Shown here piece after piece: positions 56,931-64,000 of a stretch of 64,000 nt of DNA; positions within the stretch are counted from its first letter, which is position 1; every line of letters starts with the position of its first letter. A program made the translations under genes and the position numbers. Under the pieces are notes generated by a model that made no database searches, was not told where the DNA came from, and worked only from the letters and a program-made list of their open reading frames with translations. Source of the stretch: Pseudomonas fluorescens. GTDB taxonomy: Bacteria > Pseudomonadota > Gammaproteobacteria > Pseudomonadales > Pseudomonadaceae. The stretch lies in assembly GCF_003732425.1 (NCBI RefSeq), contig NZ_MOBX01000016.1:736787-800786 (forward strand). The letters are read 5' to 3'.

Positions 56931-58364
56931 TTACTCGACCGCTTTGACCATGTCTTCGATGACTTTCTTCGCGTCGCCGAACACCATCATGGTCTTGTCC
57001 AGATAGAACAGTTCGTTATCCAGACCGGCATAACCGCTGGCCATCGAGCGCTTGTTGACGATGATGGTCTTGGCCTTGAACGCTTCGAGAATCGGCATGC
57101 CGGCAATCGGCGACTTCGGATCGTTCTTCGCGGCCGGGTTGACCACGTCGTTCGCGCCGAGCACCAGCACCACGTCAGCCTGGCCGAACTCGGAGTTGAT
57201 GTCTTCCATCTCGAACACCTGGTCGTAAGGCACTTCGGCCTCGGCGAGCAGAACGTTCATATGACCAGGCATACGGCCCGCCACCGGGTGAATCGCGTAC
57301 TTCACGGTCACGCCACGATGGGTCAGCTTCTCGGTCAGCTCTTTCAATGCATGTTGCGCGCGCGCCACTGCCAGACCGTAGCCCGGCACGATGATCACGG
57401 TGTCGGCGTTGGTCAGCAGGAAGGTTGCATCGTCAGCCGAACCGGATTTCACCGGACGCGCTTCTTTCGCACCGGCCGGGCCAGCGTCGGCCGTGTTGCC
57501 GAAACCGCCGAGCAGTACATTAAAGAAGGAACGGTTCATCGCCTTGCACATGATGTACGAGAGGATCGCACCGCTCGAACCCACCAGCGAACCGGCAATG
57601 ATCAGCATCGAGTTGTTCAACGAGAAGCCGATACCCGCCGCCGCCCAGCCCGAATAGCTGTTGAGCATCGACACCACCACCGGCATGTCGGCGCCGCCAA
57701 TCGGGATGATGATCAGCACGCCCATCACGAACGCCAGTGCCAGCATCAGCGCGAACGCAGTGAGGTTACCGGTGAACATAAAGGTCAGACCGAGTGCCAG
57801 CGTTGCCAGGCCCAGCACCGCGTTGAGCTTGTGCTGACCGGCAAACTGTACCGGTGCGCCTTGGAACAGGCGGAACTTGTACTTGCCCGAGAGCTTGCCG
57901 AAGGCGATCACCGAACCGGAGAAGGTGATTGCACCGATCGCCGCGCCGAGGAACAGCTCCAGACGGTTGCCCGCCGGAATCGAGTCGCCCAGCTGTTTAA
58001 CGATACCCAACGATTGCGGCTCAACCACCGCAGCGATAGCAATGAACACCGCCGCGAGGCCGATCATGCTGTGCATGAAGGCAACCAGTTCCGGCATCTT
58101 GGTCATTTCAACGCGTTTGGCCATGATCGAACCGGCAGTGCCGCCGACCAGCAGGCCGACGATCACGTAACCGATACCGGCCGTCGCCAGCTCAGCGCCC
58201 AACTTATAGATGAGGCCGACGGTGGTCAGAATGGCCAGCGCCATGCCAAGCATGCCGAACAGGTTGCCGCGTCGCGAGGTAGTCGGGTGCGACAGACCTT
58301 TGAGGGCCTGGATAAAGCAGATCGACGCGATCAGGTAGAGCGTCGTGACGAGATTCATGCTCAT
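56931..58364 (-). CDS. pntB: NAD(P) transhydrogenase subunit beta
   Basis: The 477-residue subunit has about nine N-terminal membrane helices forming most of the proton channel (LVTTLYLIASICFIQAL onward). The cytoplasmic C-terminal dIII domain binds NADP(H): VIIVPGYGLAVARAQHALKE, HPVAGRMPGHMNVLLAEA, DVVLVLGANDVVNPAA. With PntAA/AB it couples hydride transfer from NADH to NADP+ to proton entry. The start overlaps the pntAB stop by one base. Confidence 0.96.
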   Translation of the reverse strand: MSMNLVTTLYLIASICFIQALKGLSHPTTSRRGNLFGMLGMALAILTTVGLIYKLGAELATAGIGYVIVGLLVGGTAGSIMAKRVEMTKMPELVAFMHSMIGLAAVFIAIAAVVEPQSLGIVKQLGDSIPAGNRLELFLGAAIGAITFSGSVIAFGKLSGKYKFRLFQGAPVQFAGQHKLNAVLGLATLALGLTFMFTGNLTAFALMLALAFVMGVLIIIPIGGADMPVVVSMLNSYSGWAAAGIGFSLNNSMLIIAGSLVGSSGAILSYIMCKAMNRSFFNVLLGGFGNTADAGPAGAKEARPVKSGSADDATFLLTNADTVIIVPGYGLAVARAQHALKELTEKLTHRGVTVKYAIHPVAGRMPGHMNVLLAEAEVPYDQVFEMEDINSEFGQADVVLVLGANDVVNPAAKNDPKSPIAGMPILEAFKAKTIIVNKRSMASGYAGLDNELFYLDKTMMVFGDAKKVIEDMVKAVE

Positions 58365-58684
58365 TACTTCGGCGCCTCTTCTTTTACTTTCGGGGCTTTC
58401 TTCTTGAACATCTCAAGCATGCGGCGGGTGACCAGGAAGCCACCGAACACATTCACCGCAGCCAGTGCCACGGCGAGGGTGCCCATGGTTTTGCCCAGCG
58501 GCGTGACGGTCAGCGCAGCGGCGAGCATGGCGCCGACGATGACGATTGCCGAGATGGCGTTGGTCACCGCCATCAGCGGTGTGTGCAGCGCAGGTGTAAC
58601 GTTCCAGACCACGTGGTAACCGACATAAATCGCCAGCACGAAGATGATCAGGTTGTAGATACCGGGGGAGATAAGCTCTTCCAT
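58364..58684 (-). CDS. pntAB: NAD(P) transhydrogenase subunit alpha part 2 (membrane)
   Basis: The 106-residue protein has three or four transmembrane helices (LIIFVLAIYVGYHVVWNVTP, LMAVTNAISAIVIVGAMLAA, ...) and a charged C-terminus. It corresponds to the membrane end of E. coli PntA, split off as a separate gene here. It lies 15 bp after pntAA and shares one base with pntB. Confidence 0.95.
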   Translation of the reverse strand: MEELISPGIYNLIIFVLAIYVGYHVVWNVTPALHTPLMAVTNAISAIVIVGAMLAAALTVTPLGKTMGTLAVALAAVNVFGGFLVTRRMLEMFKKKAPKVKEEAPK

Positions 58685-58699
58685 CGTCTGAATCCCTGC

Positions 58700-59821
58700 T
58701 TAGGCGTTTTTGCGGATGACTTGGCCGTCGCGGCACATCAGGCACGCGGCGACGATGTCGTCTTCGAGGTTGACGTCGAACTGGCCTTCTTTGGTGAAGA
58801 CCAGCTTGAGGAAGTCCAGCAGGTTGCGCGCGTACAGTGCCGAAGCGTCTGCTGCGACTTCACCGGCCAGGTTGGTCGGGCCGCAAATGGTCACGCCATT
58901 TTCGACGACGACTTGGTCGGCCACGGTCAGCGGGCAGTTGCCGCCCTGAGCGGCGGCGAGGTCGATGACCACCGAGCCCGGTTTCATCTGCGCCACGGTG
59001 TCCGCGCTCAACAGCGTCGGTGCCTTGCGGCCCGGAATCAGCGCGGTGGTGATGACAATGTCAGCTTGTTTGGCGCGTTCGTGCACTGCCTGCGCCTGAC
59101 GCTGCATCCAGCTCGCCGGCATTGGCCGCGCGTAACCGCCGACACCGACGGCGCATTCGCGCTCTTCATCGGTCTCGTAAGGCACGTCGACGAACTTGGC
59201 ACCGAGGGATTCGATCTGTTCCTTAACGGCCGGACGTACGTCGGACGCTTCGATCACCGCACCCAGACGTTTCGCCGTGGCAATTGCCTGCAACCCGGCC
59301 ACACCGGCGCCGAGAATCAGCACGCGCGCCGCTTTCACGGTGCCCGCAGCGGTCATCAGCATTGGCATGAAGCGCGGATAATAGTGAGCGGCCAGTAACA
59401 CCGCCTTATAGCCGGCAATGTTCGCCTGCGACGACAACACATCGAGACTCTGCGCGCGTGAGGTGCGCGGCGCGGCTTCGAGGGCGAACGCGGTAATGCC
59501 GCACTCGGCCATCTTCGCGATGGTTTCGTTGTTGAACGGGTTGAGCATGCCCACCAACACCGTACCGCGCTTGATCAGTGTCAGTTCGGCATCGCTGGGT
59601 GCGACCACTTTGAGAATCAGCTCGGCGCCAAACGCATCATTGGCACTGCCAATGGTTGCGCCTGCCGCTTCATAGGCACTGTCGACAACGCTGGCGTTAA
59701 CGCCGGCGCCGGTTTGCACAGTGACCTTATGACCTTGGCTGATCAGCTTTTTAATGGTTTCCGGGGTTGCAGCAACCCGTGTTTCACCGGTCTGGGTTTC
59801 GAGAGGAACACCAATGTGCAC
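58700..59821 (-). CDS. pntAA: NAD(P) transhydrogenase subunit alpha part 1 (NAD-binding)
   Basis: The 373-residue dI domain resembles alanine dehydrogenase: MHIGVPLETQTGETRVAATP at the start, ARVLILGAGVAGLQAIATAK for the NAD Rossmann GXGXXG, and DVRPAVKEQIESLGA. Start codon is GTG at 59821 with AGGAG 8 bp upstream. It is first of pntAA-pntAB-pntB. Confidence 0.95.
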   Translation of the reverse strand: MHIGVPLETQTGETRVAATPETIKKLISQGHKVTVQTGAGVNASVVDSAYEAAGATIGSANDAFGAELILKVVAPSDAELTLIKRGTVLVGMLNPFNNETIAKMAECGITAFALEAAPRTSRAQSLDVLSSQANIAGYKAVLLAAHYYPRFMPMLMTAAGTVKAARVLILGAGVAGLQAIATAKRLGAVIEASDVRPAVKEQIESLGAKFVDVPYETDEERECAVGVGGYARPMPASWMQRQAQAVHERAKQADIVITTALIPGRKAPTLLSADTVAQMKPGSVVIDLAAAQGGNCPLTVADQVVVENGVTICGPTNLAGEVAADASALYARNLLDFLKLVFTKEGQFDVNLEDDIVAACLMCRDGQVIRKNA

Positions 59822-60254
59822 GTCAAATCTCCTGCGTGATCTTATTGAGTAAACCCATGCACTACGGATGGTGCGACTGGGGCGGCCGATCAGCACGATC
59901 CCGCCAAATCAGGGCGGGGCGCGGCATTTTGCAGGCGAACTTTATGCCCTTCAAGGGATTATGACGGGTGACGGAAAATTAACTACAAGTCATCCCGTGA
60001 CCGAATGTCGCAGATGGCCAGCGCAATCCCTTGCAGGCCGTGCCTTGTAAGGATTCTGGCTGAATATGGAAAAATTTCTCATCGGTGGCGTGAATAGGCA
60101 GCAATGCGTCGCCGATGGAGGCTCAAAGCCACGTCGTCAGGCGCTTGTGGGACGTCTGTACGACTTTCGGATACAGTCAGTGAAATTGCGACAAATAGTT
60201 ATATCTGTAGGGCTTTTATTTTCCTGACTACCGGGTTAATTATCGCTGCAGGCC
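59822..60254. other. Intergenic region between pntAA and gcdR
   Basis: This ~430-bp stretch must contain the pnt promoter (minus strand). A 53-codon frame at 60066-60227 has no ribosome site and no similarity I recognise, so it is not called. I see no repeat, RNA or operator with confidence. Confidence 0.5.
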
Positions 60255-61154
60255 TTATCCTTCAAGGCTGTAGCTTTGCGCCTGGTTCACCAGCCAGTCA
60301 CGAAATGCCTTCAATGACGCCGATTCGACCTTTCGCTCGGGAATCATCAGGTAATAAGCCTTGATGCTGGAGAGGGCCTGCGGGTTGGCTATTACCAAGC
60401 GTTTTTCCGCCAGTTCACGCTGAATCAGGAACGGCGGAATCAGCGCAATGCCCATGTCGTGCATGGCTGCCTGAGCGAGCATGGAGAATAGCTCGTAGCG
60501 CGGGCCTGTCATGTCGCGGGGGATATTCAGCTGTTGCGAGTTGAACCATTGGCGCCAGGCGTAAGGGCGCGTGGTCTGCTGCAGCAGCGGCAGTTCGGCG
60601 ATGGCTGCGGCTGTCAGAAGCGTCTTGTTGCCGAGTAGGGCGGGGCTGCACACCGGCATCGGATTCTCGCCCATCAGCCTGTGGGATTCGGTACCTGACC
60701 AATCGGCGTCACCGAAGTAGATCGCCGCATCGAATTCAGTATCGGCAAACAGAAAGGGCCGGGTGCGGTTGGTCAGATTGACGGTGACTTCCGGATGCTT
60801 GAGCTGGAAATCCTTGAGCCGTGGCAGCAGCCATTGCGTACCGAAGGTCGGCACCACCGCCAGTTCGATCACGTTGGTGCCTTGCTGGCCCATCACTGAC
60901 AGCGTGTCGCGCTCAACCGCATCGAGTTGCGTCGCGACCCGGCGGCTGTAGGAAAGTCCCGCTTCGGTCAGCTTCACCCCACGTCGCGAGCGTCGGAACA
61001 GTTCCACACTGAGGAACTCCTCGAGGCTGGCGATCTGCCGGCAAATGGCGCCTTGAGTGAGAGAAAGTTCCTCGGCGGCTCGGGTAAAGCTCTCGTGGCG
61101 CGCGGCAGCTTCGAAGCTGATCAGGGCGGTGGTGCTGGGGATCTTTCTGCGCAT
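60255..61154 (-). CDS. gcdR: LysR-type regulator of glutarate catabolism (GcdR-like)
   Basis: The 299-residue LysR regulator has its helix-turn-helix in LISFEAAARHESFTRAAEEL, SLTQGAICRQIASLEEFLSV. The effector domain (ELAVVPTFGTQWLLPRLKDF) resembles the GcvA group. It is divergent from gcdH-gcdG with 158 bp between, the known position of the glutarate-responsive activator GcdR in Pseudomonas. The ATG at 61154 with GAGG nine bases upstream is preferred to one five codons earlier. Confidence 0.9.
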   Translation of the reverse strand: MRRKIPSTTALISFEAAARHESFTRAAEELSLTQGAICRQIASLEEFLSVELFRRSRRGVKLTEAGLSYSRRVATQLDAVERDTLSVMGQQGTNVIELAVVPTFGTQWLLPRLKDFQLKHPEVTVNLTNRTRPFLFADTEFDAAIYFGDADWSGTESHRLMGENPMPVCSPALLGNKTLLTAAAIAELPLLQQTTRPYAWRQWFNSQQLNIPRDMTGPRYELFSMLAQAAMHDMGIALIPPFLIQRELAEKRLVIANPQALSSIKAYYLMIPERKVESASLKAFRDWLVNQAQSYSLEG

Positions 61155-61312
61155 GTACGTCAACCTCACTAATGCGCCGCATAAAAGGCATTTCGCGACG
61201 TTTCGGAGTGAGAAATTAGCACAACAGAATGCGAAATCCTCGTTTGCCGCGACAGCGAACCGCGCCTAGGATCAATGCCACGTTAATTCACCCGATTTGC
61301 GAGGACACACTC
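61155..61312. promoter_or_regulatory. gcdR-gcdH divergent control region
   Basis: The 158-bp gap separates the regulator and its likely target operon. A GCGAAAT/ATTTCGC-like pair (ATTTCGCGACGTTTCGGAG near 61190 and AATGCGAAATCC near 61229) could be regulator half-sites, but this is only suggestive. Confidence 0.45.
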
Positions 61313-62494
61313 ATGGGCGGTAAAGCTAGCTTCAACTGGATCGATCCCCTGTTGCTGGATCAACAGCTCACCGAAGAGGAGCGCATGATCCGTGACACCG
61401 CCGAGCAGTTTGCTCAACAGAGCCTCGCACCACGTGTTCTTGAAGCCTTCCGTCATGAGAAAACCGACCCGGCGATCTTCCGCGAAATGGGCGAAGTCGG
61501 CCTGTTGGGCGCGACCATCCCTGAGCAGTACGGCGGCAGCGGTCTGAACTATGTCAGCTATGGCCTGATTGCCCGTGAGGTCGAGCGTGTCGACTCCGGC
61601 TACCGCTCGATGATGAGCGTGCAGTCGTCGCTGGTGATGGTGCCGATCAACGAATTCGGTACTGAAGCACAGAAGCAGAAGTACCTGCCGAAGCTGGCGT
61701 CCGGCGAATGGATCGGCTGCTTCGGCCTGACCGAGCCCAACCACGGTTCGGATCCGGGCGCGATGATTACCCGTGCACGTAAAGTTGACGGCGGCTACAG
61801 CCTGACCGGCGCGAAAATGTGGATCACCAACAGCCCGATCGCCGATGTGTTCGTGGTCTGGGCCAAAGACGATGCCGGTGACATTCGTGGCTTTGTCCTG
61901 GAAAAAGGCTGGAAAGGCCTGAGTGCTCCAGCGATCCACGGCAAAGTCGGTCTGCGCGCGTCGATCACCGGTGAGATCGTCATGGATAACGTGTTCGTGC
62001 CGGAAGAGAACATCTTCCCGGACGTACGTGGCCTGAAAGGTCCGTTCACCTGCCTCAACTCCGCACGTTACGGCATCTCTTGGGGGGCGCTGGGCGCTGC
62101 CGAGTTCTGCTGGCACACCGCGCGTCAGTACACCCTGGATCGTCAGCAGTTCGGTCGTCCATTGGCCGCCACTCAGTTGATCCAGAAAAAACTGGCCGAC
62201 ATGCAGACCGAAATCACCCTGGCCCTGCAAGGCTGCCTGCGCCTGGGTCGTATGAAGGATGAGGGCACTGCTGCGGTCGAGATCACTTCAATCATGAAGC
62301 GCAACTCGTGCGGCAAGTCCTTGGATATCGCCCGTATGGCTCGCGACATGCTCGGTGGTAACGGCATTTCCGATGAGTTCGGCGTGGCCCGTCATCTGGT
62401 CAACCTGGAGGTGGTGAATACCTATGAAGGGACTCACGACGTTCACGCGCTGATCCTTGGGCGTGCGCAAACCGGTCTGCAGGCGTTCTATTAA
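61313..62494 (+). CDS. gcdH: Glutaryl-CoA dehydrogenase
   Basis: The 393-residue acyl-CoA dehydrogenase converts glutaryl-CoA to crotonyl-CoA and CO2 in lysine, tryptophan and glutarate degradation. Signatures are GCFGLTEPNHGSDPGAM (substrate and FAD contacts), KMWITNSPIADVFVVWAK, the Arg-containing QYTLDRQQFGRPLAATQLIQ and the catalytic Glu in NTYEGTHDVHALILGRAQTG. The ATG at 61313 starts the conserved MGGKASFNWIDPL. GcdG follows after 13 bp. Confidence 0.96.
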   Translation: MGGKASFNWIDPLLLDQQLTEEERMIRDTAEQFAQQSLAPRVLEAFRHEKTDPAIFREMGEVGLLGATIPEQYGGSGLNYVSYGLIAREVERVDSGYRSMMSVQSSLVMVPINEFGTEAQKQKYLPKLASGEWIGCFGLTEPNHGSDPGAMITRARKVDGGYSLTGAKMWITNSPIADVFVVWAKDDAGDIRGFVLEKGWKGLSAPAIHGKVGLRASITGEIVMDNVFVPEENIFPDVRGLKGPFTCLNSARYGISWGALGAAEFCWHTARQYTLDRQQFGRPLAATQLIQKKLADMQTEITLALQGCLRLGRMKDEGTAAVEITSIMKRNSCGKSLDIARMARDMLGGNGISDEFGVARHLVNLEVVNTYEGTHDVHALILGRAQTGLQAFY

Positions 62495-62507
62495 CAGGAG
62501 AGCGAGC

Positions 62508-63728
62508 ATGGGCGCGCTGTCGCATCTGCGGGTACTGGATTTATCGCGCGTGTTGGCCGGGCCGTGGGCCGGGCAGATTCTCGCCGACCTTGGCGCCGAG
62601 GTGATCAAGGTCGAGCGCCCGGGTAATGGTGACGACACTCGCGCCTGGGGACCGCCCTTCCTTAAAGACGCTTATGGCGAGAACACGTCGGAAGCGGCTT
62701 ATTACCTGTCGGCCAACCGCAACAAGCAATCGGTGACCATCGACTTCACGCGTCCCGAAGGCCAAAAGTTGGTGCGGGAGTTGGCGGCGAAGTCGGACAT
62801 TCTCATCGAGAACTTCAAGGTCGGTGGACTCGCGGCTTATGGTCTGGATTATGAGTCGCTGAAGGCGATCAATCCTGATCTGATTTACTGCTCGATCACT
62901 GGTTTTGGTCAGACCGGGCCGTATGCCAAGCGCGCGGGTTATGACTTCATGATTCAGGGCTTGGGTGGGCTGATGAGCCTGACCGGGCGTCCTGAGGGTG
63001 ATGAAGGCGCCGGACCGGTGAAGGTTGGTGTCGCGTTGACCGATATTCTCACCGGTCTGTATTCGACGGTAGCGATTCTCGCAGCACTGGCACATCGCGA
63101 CCATGACGGCGGTGGTCAGCACATTGATATGGCGTTGCTCGATGTGCAGGTGGCGTGTCTGGCTAACCAGGCGATGAACTACCTGACGACGGGAAATGCA
63201 CCGAAGCGCTTGGGCAATGCGCATCCGAACATCGTGCCTTATCAGGACTTTCCTACGGCTGACGGTGATTTCATCCTCACCGTGGGCAATGACGGGCAGT
63301 TCCGCAAGTTTGCCGAAGTGGCGGGGCAACCGCAGTGGGCGGATGATCCGCGGTTCGCGACCAATAAACTGCGGGTGGCGAACCGCGCGGAGCTGATTCC
63401 TTTGATTCGTCAGGCTACGGTGTTCAAGACGACTGCCGAATGGGTTGCTCAGCTGGAGAGGGCGGGTGTGCCGTGCGGGCCGATCAATGATTTGTCACAG
63501 GTGTTCGAAGATCCTCAGGTCAAAGCGCGTGGATTGGCGATAGAGATGCCGCATGCATTGGCGGGGATGGTGCCTCAGGTGGCCAGCCCTATTCGTTTGT
63601 CGCAGACGCCAGTCGAGTATCGGCATGCGCCACCCTTGTTGGGCGAGCATACGCTGGATGTTTTGCAGCGGGTGTTGGGGATGGGCGTGGGTGCGGTGGC
63701 TGATTTAAAGGCGGCTGGGGTGCTGTAA
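62508..63728 (+). CDS. gcdG: CaiB/BaiF family CoA-transferase, probable succinyl-CoA:glutarate CoA-transferase (GcdG)
   Basis: The 406-residue class III CoA-transferase starts LSHLRVLDLSRVLAGPWAGQ and contains GAEVIKVERPGNGDDTRAWG, QGLGGLMSLTGRPEGDEGAG and the catalytic Asp in IDMALLDVQVACLANQAMNY. The ending TPVEYRHAPPLLGEHT is typical. Its location directly after gcdH indicates it activates glutarate to glutaryl-CoA. An AGGAGAG ribosome site precedes the ATG. Confidence 0.91.
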   Translation: MGALSHLRVLDLSRVLAGPWAGQILADLGAEVIKVERPGNGDDTRAWGPPFLKDAYGENTSEAAYYLSANRNKQSVTIDFTRPEGQKLVRELAAKSDILIENFKVGGLAAYGLDYESLKAINPDLIYCSITGFGQTGPYAKRAGYDFMIQGLGGLMSLTGRPEGDEGAGPVKVGVALTDILTGLYSTVAILAALAHRDHDGGGQHIDMALLDVQVACLANQAMNYLTTGNAPKRLGNAHPNIVPYQDFPTADGDFILTVGNDGQFRKFAEVAGQPQWADDPRFATNKLRVANRAELIPLIRQATVFKTTAEWVAQLERAGVPCGPINDLSQVFEDPQVKARGLAIEMPHALAGMVPQVASPIRLSQTPVEYRHAPPLLGEHTLDVLQRVLGMGVGAVADLKAAGVL

Positions 63729-63777
63729 ACATTCCTTCTATATAGAGGCGCAGCGGTTTCTTCCTATATTGAGCTGC

Positions 63778-63800
63778 GATTGGCTGTTTTTTAGCCAATC
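63778..63800. terminator. Hairpin downstream of gcdG, upstream of the rRNA promoter region
   Basis: GATTGGCT and AGCCAATC form a perfect 8-bp stem with a T-rich 7-base loop. No T tail follows, so it is a weak terminator candidate for gcdHG. Confidence 0.45.
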
Positions 63801-63833
63801 CGCAAGTGATTGAAAGAAAAGCGAAATTAACGG

Positions 63834-64000
63834 TTGACGGCAGATTTCAGATGTCTATAATTCGCCCCACTTCCGGCGCAGTCGAAACGGAAAACTCCTT
63901 GAGATTCAATGAGTTATGTAGGTTTCGGCAGTGGGTTGCTTCAGTTTATCGAAGCCAGAAAGAAGTTGAAAAAGAGGTGTTGACAGCAGCGTGTAACGCT
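63834..64000 (+). promoter_or_regulatory. rRNA operon promoter region (P1 and start of a second promoter)
   Basis: TTGACG (63834-63839), 16 bp, TATAAT (63856-63861) is a near-consensus sigma-70 promoter preceded by an A/T-rich stretch that could be an UP element. A second -35 TTGACA at 63980-63985 has its -10 beyond the edge. The segment GTTGACAGCAGCGTGTAACG matches the sequence I remember upstream of 16S rRNA genes in fluorescent pseudomonads. The rRNA itself lies outside the window. Confidence 0.8.

Noticed and set aside
56865..58619. 584-codon open frame antisense to pntB
   Set aside because: Composition is His/Arg/Gln-rich with no recognisable motif; pntB and pntAB on the other strand are complete and well conserved.
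60066..60227. Possible 53-residue protein between pntAA and gcdR
   Set aside because: No ribosome-binding site, no similarity and no coding-like codon use.

Overview
The window is a dense, GC-rich stretch of chromosome from a Pseudomonas of the fluorescens group. The evidence is the gene content and order: an engB/polA pair, znuA-zur-znuCB, metNIQ, a full caa3-type cox cluster, trpI-trpBA, pntAA-AB-B and gcdR-gcdH-gcdG. The proteins also match Pseudomonas family members closely, and three families of REP-like palindromes typical of this group lie between genes. I see no phage, integrase, transposase, IS, CRISPR array or tRNA. Most of it is core genome, with small accessory spots.

Layout. 1-4.7 kb: minus-strand diguanylate cyclase (3' end cut by the window edge), an endonuclease/exonuclease/phosphatase protein, DsbA and two small c-type cytochromes. 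4.8-10 kb: engB, an ErsA/Spot 42-like small RNA, polA, a small secreted protein and thrB. 10.1-14 kb: zinc uptake (znuA diverging from zur-znuC-znuB over a probable Zur box) and a lipoprotein. 14-19 kb: large catalase katE diverging from the methionine importer metNIQ. 19.1-27.9 kb: terminal oxidase genes coxB, coxA, ctaG and coxC, then SURF1, an SCO-like protein, ctaA, ctaB and sco. 28.2-33.2 kb: a conserved hypothetical gene, a SulP transporter with beta carbonic anhydrase, a radical SAM gene under a near-perfect LexA box, and an orphan protein with an EF-hand loop. 33.2-37.1 kb: three-subunit membrane gluconate dehydrogenase. 37.4-46 kb: secreted phosphatase, prlC, gamma carbonic anhydrase, a HAD hydrolase, a metallo-aminopeptidase, paired lipoproteins, OsmC and a flavin monooxygenase-like gene. 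46.2-50.4 kb: DUF1161, dodecin, an ElaB/YqjD-like protein, and trpI diverging from trpBA. 50.4-55 kb: an RcnB-like protein, a DUF4105 protease-like protein with three DUF2388 paralogues, and two DUF1127 genes sharing upstream repeats. 55.2-64 kb: CoA-transferase, proton-translocating transhydrogenase, glutarate catabolism, and finally promoter sequence that I recognise as the upstream region of an rRNA operon, whose 16S gene should start just beyond the right edge.

Functional themes. Periplasmic electron transfer is prominent: cytochromes c4 and c5-like, gluconate dehydrogenase with a triheme subunit, and a cytochrome c fused to CoxB. Copper delivery to the oxidase uses Cox11, SCO and a second CX3C protein. 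Inorganic carbon handling (SulP, beta-CA and gamma-CA) and metal or substrate import (Zn, Met) are also represented. The least understood parts are the DUF2388/DUF4105 cluster, the DUF1127 pair with its repeated AACTGTAYY words, and the EF-hand orphan in an AT-rich pocket. Homology statements rest on family recognition by eye; no database search was run.
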